Assembly: GCA_963722415.1 (NCBI GenBank)
Contig: CAVRNI010000026.1
Span: 62,001 to 126,000 of the forward strand
Direction: 5' to 3'
Origin: JALOLG01 sp963722415
Lineage (GTDB): Bacteria; Actinomycetota; Acidimicrobiia; Acidimicrobiales; Ilumatobacteraceae
Length of the DNA: 64,000 nt
In this document: piece by piece, positions 19,262-28,817 of the stretch
Layout of the letters: each line of letters opens with the position of its first letter
How positions within the stretch are numbered: position 1 is the stretch's first letter
The notes under the pieces: generated by a model
Seen by the model: the letters and a program-made list of their open reading frames with translations, nothing else
Told to the model about the DNA's origin: nothing
The model's database searches: none
Position numbers and translations under genes: made by a program

Positions 19262-21236
19262 ATGAGCATTTGCAATGCTTGCGCGATGCCCGGCATCGAC
19301 GAGGCGGAACGGGCGCTCGAGCTGGTCGACGAAGCGTGGGCGCGCTTCGACGTCGAAGCCGTGATCACCCACCTGTCGGCGGCCATCCGCGGCTTCACGG
19401 CCGCGGACGAGAAATGTCGGGCGGCCATGGCGTGCGTCCAGCTCGGCGAGATCTTCGCCAACGCGCTCGGGCAACATGACTGCCAGCCGCGCCTGGTTCG
19501 CGCGGGCGAGGCGTCTCGTCGAGAACGAGCCTCCGTGCATCGAGCAGGGCTGGGTGGCGGTGGCGGCGATGGGGTGCGACGTCGATGATCCCGCCGTACT
19601 GCTCGCGGCCGCCGAGTTGGCGCTCGACCGGGCCCGCCGTTTCGGCGACCTCAACCTCGAGACGAAGGCGTTGGCCGACGGCGGGCTGGCCCACGTGCAA
19701 GCGGGGCGGGTCGCCGAGGGCATGGCGCTGCTCGACGAGGCGATGGCGTTGGCCTGCGGGCCCGCCGACGACACCGACGACGGCAGCCAAGTCGGCGTGC
19801 TCGTTCTTCACGGCCTGCTACTTCACCGCCGACTTCGAGCGCGCCGGGTCGTGGACCGACTTGCTCCGTCAGCACGGGCTGATGGGTACGGAGCGAGGCG
19901 AGCCGGTGTTCCTCGCCGGCCACTGCGACAGCGTGACGGCCACACTGCTGATGGAGCTCGGACAGTGGAGCGAGGCCGAAGCCGTCCTCGTGCGGGCCAA
20001 GATCAACTTCGAGACGGCGATGCAAGGCGCCGAGCTGGCATCCGGACATCGCCCTCGCCGACCTGCGCATCCGACAGGGTCGGTTCGCCGAAGCCGAGGC
20101 CCTGCTGCTCGGCAAGGACCAATCGCTGCAGGCCCTGCTCCCGGCCGCCCGACTGCATCTCGCCGAGGCGACCACGACCTGGCCCGTGCGGCCGCGCTGC
20201 GGGGCCTGCGGGTCATCGGCGACGACCGGCTGCGCGCCGCCGAGTTGCTCACCGTGTTGGTCGACGCCCAGCTGGCGCAGGGCGAGATCGACGAGGCGAC
20301 CGCGACGTGCGCCGAGCTGAACGGGCGGGTGAGTGGCCTCGACATCTCGCCCCTGCGGGCCCGTGCCGCGGCGGCACACGCTCGGGTGCTCGCCGCGGCC
20401 GGCGACGTCGGCCAGGCGATTGCGCACTTGGAGACGACCGTCGACCAACTCGACACCCGGCAACTGCCGTGGCTGCGAGCGGCGTTGCTGATCGATCTGG
20501 CCCGACTCCGCGACCAGACCGGCGACACGGCTGGCGCAACGCTCGACGCCAAGGCGGCCGGCGCCGCGCTGGCAGCACTCGACGTCGTCGTGACCCCGGA
20601 CGACGTCGCCCTGCTCGAACGGCTCGGGCCCGAGCGCGCCCGGGCGGTCGGCCTGCCGCCCCGACCGCCGAGCTCGCATCAGCGAGGAAAGTGGTGGGTC
20701 GCTTCGTTCGGTGGCTCGTCCGTCCGGTTGCCGGACACAAAGGGTCTGCGCTACCTGGCCGAGCTCATCGCCTGCCCCGGATCCGAACGCCACGCGCTCG
20801 ACCTCGTCGACCGCGTCGAAGGGGTCGCACCGAGTGGCGGGATCGATCGGCGCGCCCTCGGAGATGCCGGCACCGTGCTCGACGCGCAGGCGCGCCTGGC
20901 GTATCGGCACCGCATCGAACGTCTGCGAGCCGACGCCGACGATGCGCTCGCCAGCGACCAGCTCGAGACCGCCGAGGCGTGCCAGGCCGAGCTCGATCAG
21001 CTCGTCAGCCAGCTCGCCAGGGCCTACGGCCTCGGCGGGAGGGACCGGCGGTCGGCCTCGGCCGCCGAGCGCGCCCGCCTGAACGTCACCCGGGCCCTGC
21101 GGTCGGCGATCGCCAAGCTGATCGACACGGTGCCCGAGGCCGGGGCCGGTGCTCGATCGGCGGGTGCGCACGGGCCTCTACTGCGTCGTACGCACCCGTC
21201 GCCGACGACGAGGTGCGATGGATCGTTCAGTCCTGA
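19262..21236 (+). pseudogene. TPR-type signalling or regulatory protein, disrupted by about six frameshifts
   Basis: Joined across frames, the segment encodes about 655 residues. First come helical TPR-like repeats (AIRGFTAADEKCRAAMACVQLGE, then RAWFARARRLVENEP, then ALADGGLAHVQAGR). Then comes a C-terminal module recognisable from large actinobacterial LuxR/cyclase-type regulators (FGGSSVRLPDTKGLRYLAEL, AYGLGGRDRR, RTGLYC, YAPVADDEVRW). No N-terminal ATPase or cyclase domain is present. Frame changes occur near 19483, 19789, 20037, 20168, 21148 and 21187; five look like one extra base and one like a lost base. This is either a decayed gene or a stretch of poor sequence. Function unknown. Confidence 0.65.
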
Positions 21237-21273
21237 CTGAACGGAACCGCCCCGCATTGAACGCAGTAGGGGC

Positions 21274-22004
21274 ATGGAACCTATGCAGACCACCACCCAC
21301 GAGATCGCCGACGGCATCTACCGCTTCTCGACCTTGATCCCTGACGTCAGCCCGGACGGCTTCACGTTCAACCAATTCCTCATCGCGGGCGACGAACCGC
21401 TCCTCTTCCACACCGGACCCCGGGGCATGTTCCCGCTCGTCGCCGAGGCGCTCGCCGACGTGATCCCGATCGAGTCGCTGCGGTGGATCACGTTCGGTCA
21501 CGTCGAGGCCGACGAGTGCGGATCGATGAACATGTGGCTCACCGCCGCCCCGTACAGCCAGGTGGCGCACGGCGCTCTCGGCTGCGACGTCTCGCTCAAC
21601 GACATGTGTGATCGCCCGCCGCGGGCACTCGCGGAGGGCGAGGTGATCGACCTCGGGGGCAAGCGCGTCCGGCAGATCTCGACGCCGCACGTACCTCACG
21701 GCTGGGAGGCCCAGGTGCTGTTCGAGGAGACGACCGGCACGCTGCTGTGCGGCGACCTCTTCAGCCAGCGTCGGTGCTGCGGCCGGCGCTCACGACCAAC
21801 GACATCGTCGAGCCGGCGCTGGCGGCCGAGGGCATGTTCCATTTCACATGTCTGGCACCGCACACCGCGACGACGCTCCGCTCGCTCGGCGACCTGGCAC
21901 CCACGACGCTCGCCGTGATGCACGGATCGTCGTTCCAGGGTGACGGCAAGCAGGCGCTGTACCAACTCGCCGCCAGCTATGAGTCGTTGATCGTCCCCGC
22001 CTGA
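21274..22004 (+). CDS. Metallo-beta-lactamase-fold (ODP/diiron-like) hydrolase, apparent frameshift
   Basis: Encodes about 243 residues after joining frames. The metal motif reads FGHVEADE, the HxExD pattern of the oxygen-reducing flavodiiron (ODP) branch rather than HxHxDH. It is followed by VAHGAL, CGDLFSQ and, in the second frame, a final His in VMHGSSFQG. The likely role is redox or diiron chemistry, but no partner flavodoxin domain is present and the substrate is unknown. The frame changes near 21768-21780, consistent with two extra bases or one lost base. Confidence 0.75.
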
Positions 22005-22104
22005 CGCCGCTCCGGCCTCGGCGATCGCTGTCACACCCCTTGTTTAGGGTGGTTGGTGTCCGGCTTCCCCCTGGTTGATCGTGTGGATCGAGAGGGGTTG
22101 GGTG

Positions 22105-23426
22105 ATGGATGATCGTGGTGTCGGCGAGGCGATCGCCGGGTTGTTGGCGGTCGATGTGGCCGGGTGTGACCGGGCTGGTCTGGGCGGGGCGGTGACGTTG
22201 GCGCAGCGGGTGCGGGGTTGGGTCGATGCGGTCGATGTGGCGATCGCCCGCCGCTCCCGGGAGTTGGCCGCCGAGGGTCGCTCCGAATCGGCGGCTGAGG
22301 TGTTGACGGGGTATGGGCGACGTTCGACGCGGGAGACGAAAGCGGCGTCGGATCGTTCTGAGGTGTGTGAGCAGATGCCCGGCTTCGAGACCGCGCTCGC
22401 TGCCGGTGATGTGTCGTCCAGCCATGTCGACGCCGTCGCGAACGCAGCCAAAGGGTTGGATGATGCGGGGCGGGAACGCCTCGGCGAACTGCAGGACGCG
22501 TTGTTGGGGTTCGCCCGGATGGAGCCGGTCGGGGTGTTCGAGCGTCGCTGCCGACTGCTCGGCAAACGACTCGCCGGTGACGAAGGCGAGTGCGAACTCG
22601 ACAAGCAGAAGGCGGCGGTGTCGGTGCGACGTTGGGTCGACAAGGCGTCCGGGATGCACCACACCCACCTCACGCTTGGATCCGGAACGCGACGCCAAGT
22701 TGTGGTCGGCGATCGACGCCCAGTTGGCGTCGATCAAACAAGCGGATGGCAACTCCGGCACCCCGATCGATCAGTTGTTGGCCGATGCGGTGGTGTCGGC
22801 GGTTTCCGGTGGAGCGAGTCGGGGAGCGGCGGGTGCCGGAGATCTGCGTCCACGTCGACTACGCCACGATGCTCAACGGCCTCCACGAGCATTCGGTGTG
22901 TGAGACCGCCGATGGGATCCCGCTGCCACCCGAGACGGTGCGCCGTTTGGCGTGCGAGGCAGCGATCGTGCCGATCGTGCTCAACGGCGCCGGCGAAGCC
23001 TTGAACTGTGGCCGCGAGGCCCGGGTTGCGAACCGGGCGCAGCGGCGGGCGTTACGGGCGATGTACCGCACCTGCGGCTACCCCGGCTGCGAGGTGGTGT
23101 TCGACCGTTGCGACATCCACCACGTCATCGAATGGCTCCGCTACGGAAGCACCAATCTGGACAATCTGCTGCCGTTGTGCTCGAACCATCACCATCTCGT
23201 TCACGAAGGACGCTGGCGGATGACCCTCGACAAACACCGGGTCATCACCATCCACCGACCCGACGGCACCCGACACTTCCACGGCACCACCACCAACCGC
23301 ACCAGCCGAGCCGGCCGAGCCGCGGCATCGGCGACCGCCAACACCGGCGATCGGGCACCGAGGCACGGCCACCGCGACACCCGAGACCACCAACGACCGA
23401 CGGCACGTGCCGCAGGCCCGCCATGA
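22105..23426 (+). CDS. DUF222 / HNH endonuclease '13E12 repeat' family protein, two apparent frameshifts
   Basis: Encodes about 440 residues. An N-terminal DUF222 helical region (SHVDAVANAAKGLDD, RRCRLLGKRLAGDE) is followed by DPERDAKLWSAIDAQLA and a C-terminal HNH nuclease (CGYPGCEVVFDRCDIHHV, LLPLCSNHHHLVHEG). The zinc and catalytic residues are intact. Such genes are multicopy in actinobacteria and often mobile or polymorphic, and their biological role is unclear. One surplus base near 22676 and one near 22820 split the frame. ATG 22105 has AGGGG upstream. Confidence 0.85.
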
Positions 23427-23582
23427 GCCGCTCGACCGGCGAGATTCGGACGAACGGCCGGGTCTGTCGCGTCCCGCCTCATCGCGGCCCGCTCGACGGT
23501 ACGGCACCCGCGAATCGCTCGGCGCAGCATCGACCGCTCACGTCTCGATGCGAAGTCTACCGTGCCGGCGACGCAGTCGCGG

Positions 23583-24161
23583 TCAGGCGAGCGCCTGGTC
23601 GGCGAGATGCTTGGCGAGGTGCTCAGCAGGGCACTGGTGCGGCCCACGGCCGAAATGAGCGTCGCTCAGATCGACGAGGACCTCCTCACCGTTCGGTCGG
23701 ACACGGCGGGTGAACGGCACCGGAGGGGTGGACGATCCGGCCCGGCGTTCGTCGATCAGCGCCAGCGTGGCGGCGTGCGCCTGCACGAGGACGCACACGA
23801 CTGCGGCGGCGTGCTCGGTCCTCCCTCCGCACGCCTCCACGAGACGGTCCGCCGCCACGTCCGCTTCGTCGGTTTGCGCGAAGTGAGGCTGATAGGCGGC
23901 GGCGACCAGGGCGACGTCGGCTTCCAGGTCGGCCGGAAGCCCGAGCGCTACCAGCAGCGACCGCGTCGGTGTGCCCTCGTAGGTGACGAGTCCGAGCTGC
24001 TCGATCACGCTCACGACAAGTGCGCGACGGCGACGATGCGCCTCGCCCTCACTGAACCGCACTACGGCCCCACGAAGCCATCCGACTCCGCTTGTCGCGG
24101 GAGGCACGACGGGCACCGAATAGGCCGGGTCCTCCAACACGTCACTCGCCACGCAATCCAC
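23583..24161 (-). CDS. Short cytochrome P450-like protein with haem-Cys loop
   Basis: Encodes about 192 residues, half the usual P450 length. It has a C-helix-like segment (RFSEGEAHRRRRALV, about 36-50) and a convincing haem-thiolate loop HFGRGPHQCPAEHLA (Cys about 177) at the C-terminus. The canonical I-helix (A/G)GxxT and ExxR motifs are not visible. It may be a reduced P450-like haem protein or an internally deleted P450. It starts 12 bases after the Rieske oxygenase gene on the same strand, so the two are probably cotranscribed. The GTG start at 24161 is uncertain. Confidence 0.6.
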   Translation of the reverse strand: MDCVASDVLEDPAYSVPVVPPATSGVGWLRGAVVRFSEGEAHRRRRALVVSVIEQLGLVTYEGTPTRSLLVALGLPADLEADVALVAAAYQPHFAQTDEADVAADRLVEACGGRTEHAAAVVCVLVQAHAATLALIDERRAGSSTPPVPFTRRVRPNGEEVLVDLSDAHFGRGPHQCPAEHLAKHLADQALA

Positions 24162-24173
24162 GGGAGATCGATC

Positions 24174-25337
24174 TCACTCCAGGAAGTTGCCGGCCTGGAT
24201 CTCGTACCGAGCTGACTCCTCGTCGAACGCGACGCCGACCGGGTCACCGCCGGTGGCGACGACCTCCACCTGCTGGCGGAACAAGTGCCGGAACATCGTC
24301 ACGCCTCGATCGCTGCCGGCGAGGTGCTCATGGGAATGCAACGTGACCGCCCCTTGGCCGACCTGCGCCTCGTAGTCGCCCGGCAGCCGGCGGTGCTCCT
24401 CCTCGGTGAGCTGGTCCCACGTCTTGCCGTCGTAGCGGGCGCGGATCCGCGCCGCGCCGACCGGCCGGACCAGCAGGGTGAGGATCTTCGTCTCCGTACG
24501 TGAGATCGGGAGCGTCCACGACACGTTGTTCGCCGGCCCGTATTCCTCGACGAACGGGCTGGCGACGATCCGCAGGGTCGGCATCACCACCTCCGTGACA
24601 CGGTGGAAGCGGACGCCGCCGTCGAGGATCCGGTCCTGGTAGCTCTTCACGCCGCGCTCGGTGGCATGCCAGCTGACCTCCGGCAGGCTCGCCATCTCGG
24701 CGACGAACTGGTTACCGCTGAACTCCGAGTGCAGCACGAACACGTGAAACGGGTCCATCACGTTCTCGTGCGTCTGGAACCAGTTGCACGGCGTGGTCGT
24801 GCCCTCGAGCCCGATGTTGTTGTCGTCGGCGACGATCTCGTAGCCGTCGGGCACGCGGTCGAAGACGTCGTACGTCGGGAACGCCGGCTTGCGCTCCGGC
24901 GGACCGAGGTAGGCGAACACGAGACCGTGGTACTCGTGGACGGGGTACCACGGTTGGCGATAGCGGTCCCGGCGTCGCCCGCGGTCGACCTCGACCGGCA
25001 TGTCGAGGCAGCGACCGTCGGGAGCGAACAGCCACCCGTGGTAGCAACACCGGATGCCGTCGTCCTCGACCTTGCCGTAGTACAGCGTCGTGCCGCGGTG
25101 ACAGCAGCGAGGGTGAACGAGACCGGCCTCGCCGTGGCCGTTCCGGAACAGGATCAGATCCTCGCCGAGGATTCGCACCGGACGCGGCGTGTCGGTCGCG
25201 TCGCGAGACAGGGCGAACGGGTGCCAGTACCGCCGCAGCAGTTCCCCCGCCGGGGTGCCCGCCTCGACCTCGACGAGGGTCGGGTCCGATTCGGCTGCCG
25301 GCATCCCGTACGCGGTGCCTTCGTCGACTGCAGTCAC
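24174..25337 (-). CDS. Rieske non-haem iron oxygenase, terminal oxygenase component
   Basis: Encodes 387 residues. The N-terminal Rieske domain has CCHRGTTL and IRCCYHGWLF, supplying the two Cys and two His of the [2Fe-2S] centre. The C-terminal catalytic domain contains NWFQTHENVMDPFHVFVLH with the His-His part of the iron site. The arrangement resembles phthalate 4,5-dioxygenase and related oxygenases of aromatics or other ring compounds; no substrate can be assigned. No reductase or ferredoxin is encoded next to it. GTG 25337 has GAGGGGG upstream. Confidence 0.88.
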   Translation of the reverse strand: MTAVDEGTAYGMPAAESDPTLVEVEAGTPAGELLRRYWHPFALSRDATDTPRPVRILGEDLILFRNGHGEAGLVHPRCCHRGTTLYYGKVEDDGIRCCYHGWLFAPDGRCLDMPVEVDRGRRRDRYRQPWYPVHEYHGLVFAYLGPPERKPAFPTYDVFDRVPDGYEIVADDNNIGLEGTTTPCNWFQTHENVMDPFHVFVLHSEFSGNQFVAEMASLPEVSWHATERGVKSYQDRILDGGVRFHRVTEVVMPTLRIVASPFVEEYGPANNVSWTLPISRTETKILTLLVRPVGAARIRARYDGKTWDQLTEEEHRRLPGDYEAQVGQGAVTLHSHEHLAGSDRGVTMFRHLFRQQVEVVATGGDPVGVAFDEESARYEIQAGNFLE

Positions 25338-25457
25338 GTCGCCCCCTCGCGGTCGTCTCTGAGAGACGAACCGTAATGGAGGTGGGTGGCCTGATGGCGG
25401 TCGAACCCACGCCGCTGATTCCGTCTCATCTGGCGGTTTCGACCGGCCTGGACAGTG

Positions 25458-25820
25458 TCAGAACTCGATGGCGACGGCTGGAACCTCGTAGCACCACGCC
25501 TGGTAGGTGAGGCCGATGTCGGGATCGCCGCCCCAGACGTACTTGGCGCCCATCAGGTCGCCGACACGTTGACGCTCGTCGGCGTCGGTGACGACACGGG
25601 CGGTGCCATTGCGGATCTGGTCGTCGATGCGCACGATCACCTCGGGCTCGGCGATCAGGTTGAGGTACCAGTCGGCCTTTGGGCCGGTGCCGGAGATGAG
25701 GTACAGGGTGCCATCGCTCACACCGAACCAGATCTCGATCTCGTGGGGGTTGCCGGTGCGGCGGCCGATGGTCGTGACGTAGCAGTTCTCGACCTCACCG
25801 AACGGCTCGAGCCAGCTCAT
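25458..25820 (-). CDS. DDN-like (DUF385) nitroreductase/quinone reductase family protein
   Basis: Encodes 120 residues with the split-barrel signature VTTIGRRTGNPHEIEIWF and VVRIDDQIRNGTARV-like strands, typical of deazaflavin (F420)-dependent nitroreductase-family proteins of actinobacteria. Function on a natural substrate is unknown. The ATG at 25820 overlaps the mutase stop as ATGA, so it is translationally coupled to the mutase. Confidence 0.75.
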   Translation of the reverse strand: MSWLEPFGEVENCYVTTIGRRTGNPHEIEIWFGVSDGTLYLISGTGPKADWYLNLIAEPEVIVRIDDQIRNGTARVVTDADERQRVGDLMGAKYVWGGDPDIGLTYQAWCYEVPAVAIEF

Positions 25821-27394
25821 GGCGTGTAGAGGCCGAACACTCCTCGCAGGGCGTCGCTGACCTCGCCGAGCGTGGCGTTGGCCCGCAGCGCCTCCTTCAT
25901 CGGGTACATCAGGTTCTGCGTGCCGCGTGCCGCGGCGACGACGTCGTCGAGCACGGCCTCGACGTGCGACACGTCGCGATCGGCCTTGAACGCCGCGAGT
26001 CGTTCGCACTGGCCGCGCTCGAGCTCCGGGTCACCCGAGAGCACCTTCGGCTCCGGCTCGTCGTCGAGCGCGTACTTGTTGAGCCCCACGATCACCCGCT
26101 CGTCGTCGTCGATCGACTTGGCGTACTCGTAGGCGGCCTGCTCGATCTCGTCCATCTGGAAGTGCGCCTCGATCGCCGCCACAGCGCCTCCCATCTCGTC
26201 GATGCGGTCGATGTACTCCCAGGCGAGTCGCTCGACGTCGTCGGTGAGCGATTCGACGAAGTACGAACCGGCGAGGGGATCGGGTGTGTCGACAACTCCG
26301 GACTCGGCAGCGATGATCTGCTGCGTCCGCAGCGCCAGCCGGGCGGCTTCCTCGGTCGGCAACGACAGGGCCTCGTCGTAGCCGTTGGTGTGCAGGCTCT
26401 GCGTCCCGCCGAGCACCGCGGCCAACGCCTGGAGTGAGACCCGAACGACGTTGTTGAGGGGCTGCTGGGCGGTGAGCGTCGACCCGCCCGTCTGGGTGTG
26501 GAAACGCAGCATCGCGCTGCGCGGGTCCTTGGCACCGAAGCGCTCGGTCATGATCCGATGCCACATCCGCCGGCTGGCCCGGAACTTGGCCACCTCCTCG
26601 AAGAAGTCGTTGTGCCCGTTCCAGAAGAACGACAGTCGTGGGCCGAAGTCGTCGACGTCCATGCCGGCGTCGATCGCAGCCTGCACGTAGGCGATCGCGT
26701 TGGCGAGCGTGAACGCGACCTCCTGCACCGCGGTCGAGCCCGCCTCACGGATGTGGTAGCCGGAGATCGAGATCGTGTTCCACTTCGGGACGTTCTTGGA
26801 GCAGTACTCGAAGATGTCGGTGATGATCCGCATCGACGGCCGCGGTGGGTACACGTACGTGCCGCGGGCGATGTACTCCTTGAGCAGATCGTTCTGGATC
26901 GTGCCCGAGATCTGATCGCCGCCGACCCCTTGCTCCTCGGCGACGAGCTCGTAGAGCAGGAGCAGGATCGACGCCGTCGAGTTGATGGTCATCGACGTCG
27001 TGACCTGATCGAGGGGGATGTCGGCCAGGAGCAGTCGCATGTCGGCGATCGAGTCGATCGCCACACCCACCTTGCCGACCTCGCCCTCGGCGCGCGGGTG
27101 GTCGGAGTCGAGACCCATCTGGGTCGGCAGGTCGAACGCACAGGACAGCCCGGTCTGGCCCGCGCCGAGCAGGAACTTGAAGCGGTGGTTGGTCGACTCG
27201 GCCGTGCCGAACCCGGCGTACTGACGCATCGTCCACGGCCGCCCGCGGTACATCGAGGGATACACGCCGCGCGTGAACGGCGCCTCACCGGGCCGTCCGA
27301 GCAGCACGTCAGGATCCCATCCCACGAGATCGTCGGCGGTGTACAGCGGCCTGACCTCGATCCCAGAGTCGGTTCGGCGGACGCCCTCTGTCAT
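25817..27394 (-). CDS. Methylmalonyl-CoA mutase family, catalytic large chain without B12 domain
   Basis: Encodes 525 residues of the TIM-barrel catalytic domain. YRGRPWTMRQYAGFGTAE is present, with the Tyr found in methylmalonyl-CoA mutase (the hydroxyisobutyryl-CoA mutase branch has another residue there). RFHTQTGGSTLTAQQPLNNV and LHTNGYDEAL follow. The cobalamin-binding domain (DxHxxG) is absent, so a separate small subunit must be supplied from elsewhere; none is seen here. The reaction is (R)-methylmalonyl-CoA to succinyl-CoA and back, or a related acyl-CoA rearrangement. It lies downstream of RidA and is coupled to the DDN-like gene. Confidence 0.88.
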   Translation of the reverse strand: MTEGVRRTDSGIEVRPLYTADDLVGWDPDVLLGRPGEAPFTRGVYPSMYRGRPWTMRQYAGFGTAESTNHRFKFLLGAGQTGLSCAFDLPTQMGLDSDHPRAEGEVGKVGVAIDSIADMRLLLADIPLDQVTTSMTINSTASILLLLYELVAEEQGVGGDQISGTIQNDLLKEYIARGTYVYPPRPSMRIITDIFEYCSKNVPKWNTISISGYHIREAGSTAVQEVAFTLANAIAYVQAAIDAGMDVDDFGPRLSFFWNGHNDFFEEVAKFRASRRMWHRIMTERFGAKDPRSAMLRFHTQTGGSTLTAQQPLNNVVRVSLQALAAVLGGTQSLHTNGYDEALSLPTEEAARLALRTQQIIAAESGVVDTPDPLAGSYFVESLTDDVERLAWEYIDRIDEMGGAVAAIEAHFQMDEIEQAAYEYAKSIDDDERVIVGLNKYALDDEPEPKVLSGDPELERGQCERLAAFKADRDVSHVEAVLDDVVAAARGTQNLMYPMKEALRANATLGEVSDALRGVFGLYTP

Positions 27395-27441
27395 GGGTCA
27401 AGCGTAGAGCGGCAATGTGGTCACGGCGACCACGCGCGCGA

Positions 27442-27846
27442 CTACGTCGTGGCGGCGACGATGGCGATCTCGAGCTTCCACTCGGGTCGTGCCAAGCGCG
27501 GCACGGTGATCAGTGTCGAGGCCGCCCGGTGCCGGCCCATGAACGCGTCGCGCGCAGCCATCACCGGCTCCAGCGATTCGCCTTCGACCACGTAGGTCAC
27601 CACGGAGACGACGTCGATCGGTTTCATGCGCGCCTGGATGATGAGGGTGCGGATGGTCGACCACACGACTTCCGCCTGTTCCTCGATTCCAGAGGGAACG
27701 GAACCATCGGGGCGGATCGGTACGACACCCGACGTGTGCAGCCATCGCGAGGCGTCTTCGGTGACGATCGCGTGGGCGAAGTTGGCGGCTGGCGGAGCGA
27801 TCGATGACGGTCGGACCTCACGGTTCACGGCCTCATGCTCGCGCAT
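27442..27846 (-). CDS. RidA/YjgF family protein
   Basis: Encodes 134 residues with the Rid fold pattern WLHTSGVVPIRPDGS, AEVVWSTIRTLI, VVSVVTYVVEGES and the C-terminal LARPEWKLEIAIVA. Archetypal RidA hydrolyses reactive enamines/imines. The conserved catalytic Arg of RidA (in xRP near the C-terminus) appears as ARPEW, so activity is possible. It lies 47 bases upstream of the mutase on the same strand and is divergent from the aldolase gene with only 14 bases between. Confidence 0.85.
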   Translation of the reverse strand: MREHEAVNREVRPSSIAPPAANFAHAIVTEDASRWLHTSGVVPIRPDGSVPSGIEEQAEVVWSTIRTLIIQARMKPIDVVSVVTYVVEGESLEPVMAARDAFMGRHRAASTLITVPRLARPEWKLEIAIVAATT

Positions 27847-27860
27847 GAACCGGGAGTAGC

Positions 27861-28709
27861 GTGAAAGCCATGGCCATCACCGAGACGAGCGTGCCGGCGA
27901 GCGCGCCCACGACCACCCCGATGATCGACGGCGTCGAACTGACGCCGCAGCAGGTCGTGGTGACGCTCCCCCAGTCGTTCGCCACGGTCGAGGAAGAGCG
28001 CAACCACCGGCGGCACAAGCTGGCCGGCGCGTTGCGGATCTTCGGTCGGCTGGGATTCGGCGAGGGTGTCGCCGGCCACATCACGGTGCGGGATCCTGAG
28101 TACCCGGACCATTTCTGGGTCAATCCGTTCGGCGTCAGCTTCCGTCACGCGCGGGCCAGCGACCTGATCCTGGTGAACCATGCCGGCGAGGTCGTGTACG
28201 GCAAGCACCCCGTGAACCGGGCGGCGTTCGTGATCCACGCCGCGATCCACCAGGCCCGGCCCGACGTCGTCGCCGCCGCGCACTCGCACTCGCCGTACGG
28301 CAAGTCGTTCAGCTCGCTCGGCATCCCACTCGCCCCACTGACACAGGACGCCTGCATCTTCTACGAGGACCACGTGGTCATCGCCGAGCAGGGCGGCGCG
28401 GTCGTGTTGGAGATCGAGGCGGGCAGGGAGCTGGCCTCCAAGTTCCCGAGCGGCAAGGCGGCGATCCACAAGAACCACGGCTTGTTCACGGTCGGCGAGA
28501 CGGTCGACGAGGCGGCGTTCTGGTTCATCACGATGGAGCGCTCGTGCCAGGCCCAACTGATGGCGATGGCGGCCGGCACACCCGAGCCGATCCGCCACGA
28601 GTTCGCGAAGTACACCGCCCAGCAGGTCGGCTTCCCGCTCGCCGGCTGGTTCAGCTTCCAGCCGTTGTGGCAGGAGATCTGCCAGACCGATCCCGAGTTG
28701 TTCGACTGA
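27861..28709 (+). CDS. Class II aldolase/adducin family protein
   Basis: Encodes about 282 residues. Zinc ligand motif AAAHSHSPYGK and the later His in HKNHGLFTVG are present, along with GVAGHITVRDPEYPDHFWVNPFG, typical of the aldolase/adducin fold. Members are fuculose- or ribulose-phosphate aldolases, epimerases or decarboxylases; this subgroup has no assigned substrate. GTG 27861 has GGGAG four bases upstream. An ATG at 27870 is the alternative start. A 48-bp palindromic element follows. Confidence 0.85.
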   Translation: MKAMAITETSVPASAPTTTPMIDGVELTPQQVVVTLPQSFATVEEERNHRRHKLAGALRIFGRLGFGEGVAGHITVRDPEYPDHFWVNPFGVSFRHARASDLILVNHAGEVVYGKHPVNRAAFVIHAAIHQARPDVVAAAHSHSPYGKSFSSLGIPLAPLTQDACIFYEDHVVIAEQGGAVVLEIEAGRELASKFPSGKAAIHKNHGLFTVGETVDEAAFWFITMERSCQAQLMAMAAGTPEPIRHEFAKYTAQQVGFPLAGWFSFQPLWQEICQTDPELFD

Positions 28710-28717
28710 GTCTGATT

Positions 28718-28766
28718 GAGTCGGCTCACCCGACGCCCGTACTGATGCACGTCTGGTCGCCGACTC
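28718..28766. repeat. 48/49-bp two-stem palindromic element, copy 3 (reverse orientation)
   Basis: GAGTCGGC (28718-28725) and GCCGACTC (28759-28766) bound the unit. Read on the minus strand it gives the same order as copies 1 and 2 (GACCAGACG ... CGTCGGGTGA), with a GACG/CGTC inner stem. It lies directly after the aldolase stop. Confidence 0.78.
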
Positions 28767-28817
28767 GTCCGCCCACGTGACCGGCGCACGTCTGGGACGC
28801 GGACTCCCACCGTTCAC

